Of a stretch of 64,000 bases of DNA, positions 1 through 12,000 are shown in pieces. The notes below the pieces were generated by a model. The model was not told the origin of the DNA. It saw only the letters and a program-made list of their open reading frames with translations, and made no database searches. A program made the position numbers and the translations under genes. The stretch is from Mytilus trossulus (Eukaryota > Mollusca > Bivalvia > Mytilida > Mytilidae), in NCBI RefSeq assembly GCF_036588685.1, contig NW_026963295.1:3472001-3536000 (forward strand), in the 5' to 3' direction. Position 1 is the first letter of the stretch. Every line of letters starts with the position of its first letter.

Positions 1-236
1 TAGTCTGAGTCGTTAGATTTCTGTCGCATTTATGTATAACATTATCTCCTTTTATTCAAAACCAAATGAATGGCTTGAGTATCTATATATTTATATAATG
101 AGAAGGGACTCAAGCACCCAAGAACCACAACCATTAAAACATAAGATATTGTTAGGAACCAACGATTCCGAAAAGATGTCCAATATGTTCAATAGACAAG
201 CAATACTTGGGGAAGATTTTTTGATTGATTGATTTA
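1..236 (+). other. Possible terminal coding exon, unit A (unknown product)
   Basis: An open frame reads through the window edge and stops at 233-235. Its C-terminus contains NEWLEYLY, a MRRDSS stretch and SEKMSNMF. The aligned copy at 48418-48645 is preceded by a TTTTTCATAG acceptor-like sequence exactly where the reading frame opens, which suggests a last exon of an upstream gene. The two copies differ by about five amino-acid changes and two silent changes, so at least one may be decaying. I do not recognise the protein. It could also be chance. Confidence 0.3.
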
Positions 237-1518
237 TTAAGTGATTGTTGTTTTCTTGTCTACGTCCAGTGAAAAATATTTATAATGTTTAGGACGAAAA
301 CAAATACAAAGTTAATACACACATAAAATAAGGTAAAATAAAAAGTATTGACCAACATAAGGGCGGGAAATTTAATAACAAATTGGAGAATAAGGGTTAC
401 CTGGATAGGGATAGAAAGGAAGCCTGAAGACAGGCCACACACGTACCCCTAACAGAATCATAGCAATGTTTTCAAACAAAACAAGAAGCTTTGAATCTCT
501 CAATAAAATGTTAACGTCTTTAATCTATTTAGACGCGGTTGGTTCATCATTTACATTCAAAACGCAGACTGAAACCCAATGTTTGTAACGTTTTCCCTGT
601 AAAAACACATCCTTTGGGCCATGAAAAACAAAACGCTGCCCAATAGACTGACCTGAGTTTTGCAAAATAGTAACAGACTTTATATCAAAATAGATTCAAT
701 CAGACAAAAATGAAAAAAAAATGTTTCTTTTTTATGAACATTTTGTGTTATCTGAAGTAATTGTTTGTTACATAAAGGAATCTGTAAAGCATCTATCTTT
801 TATTCAAATCAAATATTCGTTCTCGCTGTTAATAATTCTTAACGTAAAATGAGTCGTCGAGGTAGACATACTCAATACATTTGATTTTTTATATTTCTAA
901 TAAATTGTGACATATTGCAGTATGTAAGCAATACACAGTAAGTCTTTCCTCGCTGCTATCGTCCGAACATAAAATTTGCATGAATGAAACTGATGAATAA
1001 ACCTGAAGGACAATAGTACACAAAACATCTTTATTTCTAACATCAGAATGTCAATAATGTATGATGACTAGGAACTTGTCAAAGAAGAAAAATTATGTGT
1101 ATATCAATTGTTAAATTGATTCAAATAATGAAATATTTCTTGAGCATGTCATGTGTGAAATTGAACGGTATGTAATGCTTTCAAGTCAGAAATTATATGT
1201 TGACAGGAAATCTAATTACAACAATTACTATTTTTATATTAAATGAATAAGACATTTTGGGAAATACTTAGGACTTTCTATCCTATACAAAATTATTAGA
1301 TGCAAATATGATTTAAGCTTTTTAAATGTTTTATCAGGAACACTTTCTTTGGCTTTTTATTCCAACATTACTGCTTAAGCCGTGTGTACATGAAATGCGC
1401 GTATTCCAGACAGTTTAACAGGTTTTGTTACATTTTGTAATAGACAAGAAGTTGAAATCAGGTTCATATCTTAAGAATTAACACTCATACGACTCATTAT
1501 GTAAAGCATCACAAAACT
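230..1518. other. Spacer without recognised genes
   Basis: AT-rich sequence with only short frames. It is conserved with 48650-49931 in the other duplication unit, but substitutions and indels show no coding pattern. Confidence 0.5.
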
Positions 1519-2500
1519 AAAGATATAAACATGCAATTTAATAATACTTTTAGATATTTGAATGATATGTTGGCTCTCAATAATGACGACTTCAGTATGT
1601 ATACTAAAGAAATATATCCTGTTGAACTTACTTTAAATAAAGCTAATACTAACAATGACCACTGCCATTTCCTCGATCTTGATATCTAAATCACTAACAA
1701 AAAGCTTAATAATATTAAAATTTATGATAAAAGAGATGATTATCCATTTCCTATCGTTAATTATACATTTTTAGATGATGACGTTCCCTTGTCACCATCT
1801 TACGCTGTGTATATATCTCAACTTTTACGATTCGGTCGTGTATGTAACAATGTTTTAGATTTAACGAGAGAAATTTAGGTATTACTGAAAAATTATAACA
1901 CCAGGGTTTTGGATTTCACAAAATAGTCAAAACATTTACTAAATTTTATTATCGGTATAAAGACATCATTCGTTAATATAGCTCAACATGCAGACTTTTT
2001 ATACGTTCGGGTATTTAACATCGAAATTTTTCTGGAAATATTTTTTATAAAGCACAAAAATGTCAGTATTCACCTCAGAAACTAACAAAACCTTTAAATA
2101 GACTTATTAAGAAGGGATATAGTTACCATACTGTTGTTAGGTCATTAAAGATTGCATATTTTGGCATCGAAACTATACATATTTATTCAAAAAACAGTTG
2201 TTGGCATGACACTGGTTTTATCTTCTCATATATGGTATGATGGTATGATACTAAACCCCTAACGGGAAGGATTGTGCCTGATATTCATATGATGAAATCA
2301 TAATCTTTCAATCAGTTTAATTAAAGTCTGGCGCTGGCATGTCAGTTAACTGCTAGTAGTCTGTTGTTATTTATGTATATTATTGTCATTTTGTTTATTT
2401 TCTTTGGTTATATCTTCTGACATCAGACTCGGACTTCTCTTGAACTGAATTTAAATGTGCGTTTTGTTATGCGTTTACTTTTTAACATTGGCTAGAGGTA
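1519..2500 (+). pseudogene. 5'-truncated Penelope/LINE-like reverse transcriptase fragment
   Basis: From about 1531 the translation shows a reverse-transcriptase palm with a mutated catalytic box (FRYLND, where the second Asp-Asp pair should be), then the downstream block with YDKRDD, a DDVPLSPSY-like stretch and SYAVYISQLLRFGRVC, interrupted by in-frame stops. This is the C-terminal part of a widespread invertebrate retroelement RT; I cannot settle whether it is Penelope-like or LINE. The 3' tail continues to about 2810. Bases 1519-2213 are missing from unit C between short ACT repeats, so the other copy seems to have suffered an internal deletion. Confidence 0.65.
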
Positions 2501-2810
2501 TAGGAGGAGGGTTGAGATGTCAAAAACATGTTTAACCCCGCCGCATTTTTGCGCCTGTCCCAAGTCAGGAGCCTCTGGCCTTTGTTAGTCTTGTATTCTT
2601 TCAATTTTAGTTCCTTGTGTACAATTTGGAAATAAGTATGGCGTTCATTATCACTGAACCTGTAAATATTTGTTTAGGGGCCAGCGAAAGGACGCCTCCG
2701 GGTGCGGTAATTACTCGCTACATTGAAAACATGTTGGTGACCTGCTGCTGTTGTGTTTTCCTGAGGTCGAGTTGTTGTCTCTTTTACACATTCCCCATTT
2801 CCATAACACG
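2500..2810 (+). mobile_element. 3' tail of retroelement (abundant dispersed repeat)
   Basis: Sequence with GTTTAACCCCGC, GCGCCTGTCCCAAGTCAGGA and CTTTGTTAGTC blocks. It directly follows the RT fragment and recurs at about 24613-24885, 38465-38765, 48000-48100 and 50215-50520, so it is the 3' end of one abundant family. Confidence 0.65.
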
Positions 2811-3020
2811 ACAATGAACATGCGCACTATGCAGCCAAACACACAACAGAAACAACAGAAAAAAACATAATTTAATATATGTGAAAGTTGGGTATATCAA
2901 TACCGAGATAAATCATTTGGCATTGACAATTTACATTGTATAAAACAGTCATAGTAGGGAATAGGGTATGTTCTGTAAATAGTGGAAACGACATTAATGT
3001 TAAAGTATAATCTAAGACGT

Positions 3021-4083
3021 GTGTAAATTGTTATCAAAGGTACCAGGATTATAATTTAGTACGCCAGACGCGCGTTTTGTCTACATAAGAATTATCAGTG
3101 ACGCTCATATCAAAATAGTAATAAACCAAACAAATACAAAGTTGAAGAGCATTGAGGATCCAAAATTCCAAAAAGTTGTGCCAAATACGGCTAAGGTAAT
3201 TTATGCCTGGGATGAGAAAATCCTTAGTTTTTCGAAAAATTCAAAGTTTTGTAAACAGGAAATTTCTAAAAAAAAATGACCACATAATTGATATTCATGT
3301 CAACACCGAAGTGCTGACTACTGGGCTGGTGATACCCTCGAGGACGAAACGTCCATCAGCAGAGGCATCGACCCAGAGGTGTAAATTGTTATCAAAGGTA
3401 CCAGGATTATAATTTAGTACGCCAGACGCGCGTTTTGTCTACATAAGACTTATCAGTGACGCTCATATCAAAATAGTAATAAACCAAACAAATACAAAGT
3501 TGAAGAGCACTGAGGATCCGAAATTCCAAAAAGTTGTGCCAAATACGGCTAAGGTAATTTATGCCTGGGATGAGAAAATCCTTAGTTTTTCGAAAAATTC
3601 AAAGTTTTGTAAACAGGAAATTTCTAAAAAAAAATGACCACATAATTGATATTCATGTCAACACCGAAGTGCTGACTACTGGGCTGGTGATACCCTCGAG
3701 GACGAAACGTCCACCAGCAGAGGCATCGACCCAGTGGTATAATCTACGTAATATAATGTAAATTGTTATCAAAGGTACCAGGATTATAATTTAGAACGCC
3801 AGACGCGCGTTTCGTCTACATAATACTCATCAGTGACGCTCATATCAAAATAGTAATAAACCAAACAAATACAAAGTTGAAGAGCATTGAGGATCCAAAA
3901 TTCCATAAAGTTGTGCCAAATACGGCTAAGGTAATCTATGCCTGGGATAAGAAAATCCTTAGTTTTTCGAAAAATTCAAAGTTTTGTAAACAGGAAATTT
4001 ATAAAAATGACCACATAATTTATATTCATGTCACCACCGAAGTGCTGACTACTGGGCTGGTGATACCCTCTGGGACGATAATG
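3021..4083. repeat. Tandem array of three ~360-bp units, hammerhead-like motifs
   Basis: Units start at 3021, 3379 and about 3756 (periods 358 and 377). Each opens with TGTAAATTGTTATCAAAGG and GGTACCAGGATTATAA. The first two units are almost identical, so the expansion is recent; unit C has only one such unit (about 50759-51085). Each unit carries on the minus strand a CTGATGA...GAAA arrangement like a hammerhead ribozyme core (intact in the third unit, mutated in the first two). Near its end on the plus strand is a weaker CTGGTGA...CGAAA arrangement flanked by complementary arms. Open frames in the units are shadows of the repeat. Confidence 0.75.
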
Positions 4084-4137
4084 TTGTTCTTTATGTTAGA
4101 CACATCGTATATATCAACCAATTCATTGTTGTGTTGA

Positions 4138-4740
4138 TCACAGTAACGTATTGAGATATGTGAACATCGTACTACGGAACATAGGGTATACCACTGCTGA
4201 GAAATGGATTGGTAATTGGGAACTCATCCCGTTTGTCATGGATTGTCGTGTGTAGTCGTCAGCCTCATTCAATATTGAGGACACTATCAAGGTATGCAGC
4301 AGTCCCTTTTGTGCCATTAGTATCCATGCTTTTAAGTTCAATTGGATAAATGAGATGCAAGTCTGACAAAAAAATGGTTATTCGGTGAGAGGACATCATC
4401 AGTATATCTGCAAGTAAAATTAAAGAATTGTGTAAGTTCCTTTTTCTTCTTGTCTTGTAGAAAGTTCTGAATGAATACTGATTCATACGATTACAAAAAC
4501 AACCCAGGCAGATTATGTTTACTACTAGTATCCATTGAAATATCAATCCTCCAAACGCAACATATCATGTCCAAAGTGACGAATATACAGCTGATAAGAA
4601 CACCAGAGGTCGACCTGCATAATTGTCGACCAAGTTTTATAACATGTATAAAGAATGAAAACAACACAATATCAATTGCTTATTCATGTTATTGTTTTCT
4701 ACGTTTTAACCCGCCTTCGTCAGGAATGCTTAAAATTAAA
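4138..4740 (-). pseudogene. Penelope/LINE-like RT fragment, unit A
   Basis: The minus strand encodes an RT palm remnant: an ADILMMSSHRITIF-type run where the Asp-Asp box should be, then IYPIELKSMDTN and AAYLDSVLNIE, blocks typical of the family, with frameshifts. The copy at 51142-51700 preserves TDDVLSPNN better. It is non-functional. Confidence 0.55.
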
Positions 4741-5189
4741 AAAAATGTCAAATACCTATAGAAACCAATACACTCAAAGAGATATATAACAACATAACCT
4801 GAATTATTTGAATCCTTAGATTCTTTATGTTGCAATTGTTTTTAAACCGGCAAATTTAGAAAAGTTTGCCACTAATGATTCCAGTAGTTATGTATCTTAG
4901 CGGATGATACCCTTGACCGTTTTAATATTTTATATTGGCCGATGCATTGTCTTTATTAGTGTTGGTGAGAATATCTACAGGGTAAACATTTCTTTTGTCG
5001 TAAATTTTATCTAGGAGTTTTTCATGTGAAAATGATATCTTAATCTTTGAAAGGATAGTGCTCAGGGTTTATATGTTATTGATATTTTGTAAGTTCTGAA
5101 TAAATTTCAGCAGTATATTAAGACACTTCTTGATTAATCAACGAAACAATTCCATCAGGATAACAGTTCATGTTGTTTAATTTAATTAT

Positions 5190-5585
5190 CAATGTAATGC
5201 AATTTCGACGGGTTTCGACTGGAGTATGTTATTTGACACTCTCCGCTTAACCCAACGAAGCTGTACTAATTACCAAACAAACGTGTCACTACGTTCGTTA
5301 AAATGTCTAAGCGATAATTTCGATTTTACTATTTAGAACCCTTTGTATAATAATTTCCATTTTAGAAGCAAACATCTGTCCAGGAAATTGTGATCGGGAA
5401 AATATGCTCTTTGTTAGCATATCAATTGAGAGATATTTATTTCATATGCAGGGTCAGTTGGAATGTTGCTATTCCTAATCGAGGTATTTCGAGATGGAAT
5501 TCACAATCTGAAGGATACTTTATTGTATCAGTGATACTCCTTATCTCAAGATATAATGGGATGATGCATATATCATAGTCACCAA
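5190..5585 (-). pseudogene. RT C-terminal fragment of the same family, unit A
   Basis: The minus strand gives SNIPTDPAYE, ISQLI and FLDRCLLLKWKLLYKGF, matching the RT C-terminal block, with stops. Relative to the fragment at 4138-4740 the parts are in reversed order, so there was a rearrangement or two insertions. Copy in unit C at 52205-52605. Confidence 0.5.
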
Positions 5586-6072
5586 ACCTTGATATAGTGG
5601 TTTGTCGAATTTGGTGATAATACTTATTTTATGTTTGCATACCAAGTCTTTGGAACTTTGTTTGGTATGTTTAAAAGATACAGGCGTGCTTCTTATAATG
5701 TTTGAAATAGATACAAGACAAAACTGCTGCTGTATGATTTATTCCATAATATTTCTCGAAATCGTTTTATTTTTTTGTAAACTTCACATCTTAATTACAT
5801 GTTCTATGAATGTCTTCATTGAACTCGATAATTGGACTTTTATGACTGAATTATTGTAATTACATTTAAACAAACACGCTCAAGATAATATTTCAATTGA
5901 TTCATGTTTCTGTAATTAGCTAATTATTTCGTGTTTAATTAGTATTTAAAATAGTTAGTGTTTACTACTAAGGTGTTTAAAATTTAGTTAAAAGTGTTAT
6001 AGAAGGATTTATTTTCAAAAAAGTATAAACATTCATAAACAGCGTAACAGACATCGTACACATTTCGAAACC

Positions 6073-9000
6073 ATGGTTGATTTTATTGTTGTGTTTTTAT
6101 GTGTTATATTTTCAATAGAATTTGCACAGCTGAATGTAATAAAACGTAAATTTATAACAACAAAATATAGAAGAATTATACCGACTAGTACAACAATCAT
6201 ACAACAAATGACCCCGTCTCCAGCGGTCTGTGCATCTTTGTGTACCATTGAGGAAATATGCTGCTGTGCAAGTTATGATACGAAAACAATGCAGTGCAAC
6301 CTAGATGCATCTTGCTGCCCAAAAAGTGAGATTTCAGCAGATGCACTGTTGTTGAAAAAGTCAAAAGGTAAAAGTAGTATAGTGTGTGGGTTTTTTTAAT
6401 TTAGTATACATTAACCTTTTTACTACAGAAGGAAAAAATGAAAGAATACTTACATGTTCAACAAACGTTTAAAAGGTTACATGGCAATCAATGTTTTTGA
6501 TTTTAAAACTTAAAAAAGATAAACTAAGGATGCTTTTCCATTATAATGCCAAATGTATTTAAGTGAAAAAAAGAAAAGCTCATAAATAAAAAATGATTAT
6601 ACATTTGCCATTTTTTTCTTTCTTATGTGAGTTTGATATGCTTATACGATTTGATAATAACGGTAGACCATCATAAAGGTTAAATCAAGAGACATTTATA
6701 TATTTACTTCGGTTTCACCAAGGTAAAAATGCTGATGTATTTAATGAACTTAAAACTCTAGTAGACAGAAAAGTAAAACAAACCATACAGTTTTTTGACA
6801 ATAGGCTGATAAGAGATTAGGGGTCTGATATAAAATAAGTTGTATTTTCCGTAATTTGCCAAATGAGAATATAATGACCAAATTCAAATAAAACAGTATT
6901 CAATAAAATAAATTTGACCGACATAAACCAGCGACTAAATTCAGGCTTCTGACTTGGGACCGGCACATTATGAACCATGTGTTGATATTTCTTATTTTGC
7001 ACAATTCTCAAACCTTATGATAAGTCTTTTGTCTAAAACACATGATTACATCGAAGAGCTACCGTAAACCATATTACAAATAAAAAGCTTTTGGTAACCA
7101 GAGAACGAATTCCATATCCGAACCCAACCGATCTAGGTTTCAAATCATACATTTGTCACTGAATCATATTCTCGATACTCATTCAAAAACCTTAAAGTTG
7201 TTTTGATTTAGGTTACATGTATGTCATTCTCTTTTTAAAGTCTAATTATCTAATAATCAAATTTCAGTTTCACTTCCATGTCCAATCGGATGGTTAAAAA
7301 ACGAAAACAAATGCTACTACTTCAGCAATGAACTGAAAGATTGGACAAATGCTAAGGTTGGTAATTCGAAATGTATTTCATATTATCGTATGTTGCTAGC
7401 ACTATTATAACATTTAGTAACATTCTATTTGGGTAAATAGACAAGCTTTTTATCACTTTTTTTTATTAAATTTTATTTTTAAATGTATTGATAATTTTTG
7501 GTATGTCATCTGAAGCTCATTCTTGCTATAGGTTTATGAATAAAAAAAAGATGCCGTACTTTTACAAATAATACAACTCTCCATAAGACACCAACTGACA
7601 CAGAAATTAACAACTTTTGTTATACCTTTCATATCTTTTTTTAAAATTTCTATTGGATAAAACGTTATCACGCGTCATGGAGTAATTCTGTTGTTTGTCA
7701 TTCAATTGCAAGGAAGGACGAATCACTCTAAAAATGTTCACCAGCGGTGCATAACCTATTATTCACTTTTTAAGTTTGTTGATTTGTACTTGATTTACCT
7801 CCCATGAAAATGACATCACATACGTATATAAACAAAATGGCAGCGTACGCGTTACCTGACTGGTAGTCCATCGAGAGACGAGGAAATAAGGAATTGGACA
7901 TGAATACAGCTGACAGTGTTAGCAGCCGATGATACTTAAGTTACCTCCCCTGAAAATGACATCACATACGTATATAAACAAAATGGCAGTGTACACGTTA
8001 CCTGACTGGTAGCCCATCGAAAGACGAGGAAATAAGGCATTGGACATGAATACAGCTGACAGTGCTAGCAGCCGATGATATCTCTTATAAACGGTCCTTT
8101 CCAAGGCAATCAATAATTTACAAAAAAAATCAATTTTTGTAGTAAATTCGAGAAATTCTAGAACACAAATGTATTTTAAACGTCAGTTTGTGTTTGTTAT
8201 GTTAAAAACATAGACTAGTAAGTGTTCGAAAAGCCCTTCCACTGTTAGTTCGGTAAAATAAAACAATTGTTGCGCCCACAATGAAATAACCTGCTCGTGT
8301 TGATAATTTTAAACATTCATCTCCTCAACGGGCCATAATGGTAAATAGTTCACTGTAAGGCCTATAACGATGAACAGAACCTTTAATTCGCTATAAAAGG
8401 CTCTGCATTGACTTAAATTAAATAAATTGAACGGGAAAAAAAAACATGTATATGTATGTAGGGCCTATGTTGTCATGTTGTCTAGCGCGTTGGGCATAGT
8501 GCAAGGTAATTTGGTGCCACGATATCTCAGTAGCATGTGTTCGAATCCCGATCAGGGAAGAAAAAAACGTTTGCTTCTAAAAAAAATAGAGATCTATCTT
8601 TATTGGGCTGTTATTAAGACGACCTATGTGTATGTATTACAGATTGTCTGTGAAGATGATGGAGGATTGCTTGTAGAAGTAGATTCAAAAGGTGAAAACG
8701 ACTTTTTAAAGTTGTCAGCATGCGCGACAAGTATGTATATTCATTGCATTAAGATGTAAGTGAACCAGCAATACACTATGAACTTGCTACGCTTATATTT
8801 TTGATAAGTTTTCACAGGTGGACATGTTCTAAGATTGTGATATATCCTTCGTGTAAAAGTTTTGCATAAACATAAAATGTGAGCATCGGTATTATAACTG
8901 TTTTAAAGAAAAAAAGAATTCGGATAATACTACATCATTTCATAAAATATCAACTTATTTTATTATATCAATATTTGAAAATTTCCAAACGCTCAGATCA

Positions 9001-12000
9001 TCGGTTGTATACGATTTTTTACTTACAAGGATATTAACTGGTTGAGTACGAAATGAAAATTCTGTCAACGAACTAAGAGTCATTACGGTTGACACTCTTC
9101 ACCAGAGACAAAAAGGTGTAGACCTAAGCAACAATAGGTATCAGTATAAATGATGAGCGAAACTAATACAGCATAAAAGCTACAAAAACTCATGAAATGT
9201 TATTGTATATAATCGAGAAGCCAACGGCCGTATATTTGAACAAAAACAAATATGATATACAGCAACAGGCGACAGTCACTGATTTACAGGTTCATTATGT
9301 TTTACTCATTTTGAAATCATGTTATGCAAGCACGTTTAACTTAGATAAAGGAAACAGTAGTATTCCACAGTTCATAAGTCATAAATCAAAACTATGTTGC
9401 ATACGATATTTCTACCTACCAGTTAACTATAACATCTTAGCCACAAGTTTATCGTTTTCTGTTTAGTATCAAATTTATATTCAGATCCATTTTGTTTTAT
9501 CTCGTGATCAATTTTATTTGGAAATCGTCAATGGCAGTCAGCAGGGTTTAAGAACATCAGTTGTTCGACCTGTTAGTAAAATGCGTGTTGTTTAAATAGA
9601 CTTTTTTACTTTTTTGGTCTTTTGGAAAAAGTTGTTTGTGCTGTATTTAGACCCTTCTACAACGAAATTTGTTTTACATGCACACGTATGAAAATTGCGT
9701 TTTTTATCCAACACAATTATACGTTTGAACGTAGTTTTCAATTTAGACTCGTTTATATATTTTCGCTTGGGCTTGTATCATATTTCCCCTCCAGTTTATA
9801 TGATCCGTTCATCCCCTATCTATACTATTAAACGAGAAGACCTCATTTTGGGTGTCGCTTCTCTTCTTTCCACAATAAATTAATCTTCATGCCTCTGTGT
9901 CCTATATGTACAATGCATAATCGCATTTGTCATCCATTCATATGATTATCCAGATTGAGTTAATTTGGGAGAAAAAAGGCGTCCGGATATGTTTCCGTCA
10001 TTGGAAGAAATTTTAAGTCAGATAAGACTTCCGGTTTGCGTTTTCTGTATACTTTTTAACACACATATACTACGAATATTATAAAGTGTATTATCTGTCT
10101 GATATCTGTCATTGGACGAATTTTAATTCAGATTAGACCCTCGGCTTGCGTTTATTGTATACTTTGAAAGAAATACTTATACTAGGAATAAAGTGTACTT
10201 TCTGTCTGATACCATTTTCAAGTTTACTATCCACGGTGGTCACAGAGTTTATTAAATAGAGAATGTCTGTATAATATATCAATGACCGCCGTGGATCGAT
10301 TATTAAACTGAGAATTGAATTTAAAAGAAAATACACTGTATGTATAGTAATAAATGAAGCAGGACCTTTTCGGGACGTCAGGAACGGGTGTTTTTAAGAT
10401 CAAAATTTAAGGATTGACCTTTTCGGGGTCCGGATTTCTTTTTTTCGAATTTCTGGAAGTCGAGGTATTTAATTTATATTAAATTCGGAACCTCGGGATT
10501 TCAAGTTCTTAAGACCGGGATATCTGGATCAGGACCCCTCCCGGTGCGATCCCCCCTTTTATAAATGTTCATAATACACAGATAAGCGCTAAAATTATCC
10601 ATGTGTCATTAAAATTAATAGAGAACTAACCAAAAAAAATGATTTCTTTTGTGAAAAAAGGAGGAGCCGGCCTAGAAAAACAATTATCCTGTCCCAAATT
10701 ACCTATGACTTTTGATACCTTTTTCTGAAATTCTCCAGTCGTAAAGTTTTTTTACGAAAAAAGAAGATGAGGTATGAATGCCAATGAGACACTACTCCGC
10801 AAGAGACCAAAATGACACCGAAAACAATATTTAAAGTTAAAAAAAATAATTTTCCTGTCCCCAAGTACCTATTACTTCCGATACTTTTCCTGAAATTCAC
10901 AAGTCAGTAAATCTTTAACAAAATTCTTTCTACAGCACTTTAAATACTTTCAACAACACTCTAAATGCCCGCGATTTCGCGGGTGTGTTCTAGTAAACTT
11001 CTAAAATTCAAGAGTCTATCTGAAATTGAGGGTAAATCATTTGACCTTCGAAATACCGTTTCGACCACTAACATCACTGAAGAGACATATATTGTGAAAT
11101 CTAGATCTGGTGTATAAAACAATATTGACACCTTGTGTTTGTGTCATAACATCTTAGCCACACGTTTATTGTTTTCTGTTAAGTATTAAATTTATATAAA
11201 GATCCATTTTGTTACATCTCGTGATTAATTATATTTGGCAATCGCCAATGGCAGTCAGCAGGGCTTAAGAATATCAGTTGTTTGACCTGTTAGTCAAATG
11301 CGTTTTGTTTAAATATACTTTTTCACTTTTTGGCCTTTTGAAAATGTTGTTTGTGCTGTATTTTAACCTTTCTACAACGACATTTGTTTTACATGCACAC
11401 GTATAACAAATTCGTTTTTTATCCAACGCAATCATAAGTTTGAACGTATTTTTTTCAATTTAGACTCGTATATTTATATATCTTTATCTTAGTCTTATCA
11501 AATAGAACAGTTTTGTGTAACTGTTTACTCGGATAATCGTTTAACTGATTAACCGGTTAACCGGTAGTGTACATTAATGTTTGTATCTGTAGTACCTTAC
11601 AAATGTACGTATTTTTAATACGATATATTGTAGTTTGGCATTATAAGGCATATTGTTAGGCTAAGTTGTCTGTGAGAATTCCTGGCGATGTTTGACTTTT
11701 GATCAACTAAAACTGCCGTCTCTACTATGGCATGTATGGCGTGTTTAATAACTTCAGATTGAGAAGATAAGCAAACTTCTTGATCTCATCAAATTGAAAA
11801 TGTCTGAAACCGACTTAAAACAATGCGATGACGTCACCCTATTCACATACCGTGCATTCTTTTTCTAGAATCAACGCTTCACGAATGTGTCGCTGAAATG
11901 GACTCACCAGATTATCTTCTATTGTTTCCTTTGTATGTCTTTTTTCATTAAATTTGAAAAGACAAATTTACTGATTTCTGTTCGCTGATGACACAATCTC

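Noticed and set aside
3203..3761. Two small genes with identical N-termini
   Set aside because: They are frames inside tandem repeat units, and change length with each unit.
3021..4083. CRISPR array
   Set aside because: Units are about 360 bp and nearly identical throughout, with no repeat-spacer structure, in a eukaryotic genome.
6024..6032. TATA box (GTATAAAC) for lectin A
   Set aside because: Not conserved at the same place in copy C despite high overall identity, and AT-rich DNA makes chance matches common.
7919..8113. 64-codon minus-strand gene in intron 2
   Set aside because: It is a frame through the 146-bp minisatellite and is not preserved as a gene in unit C.
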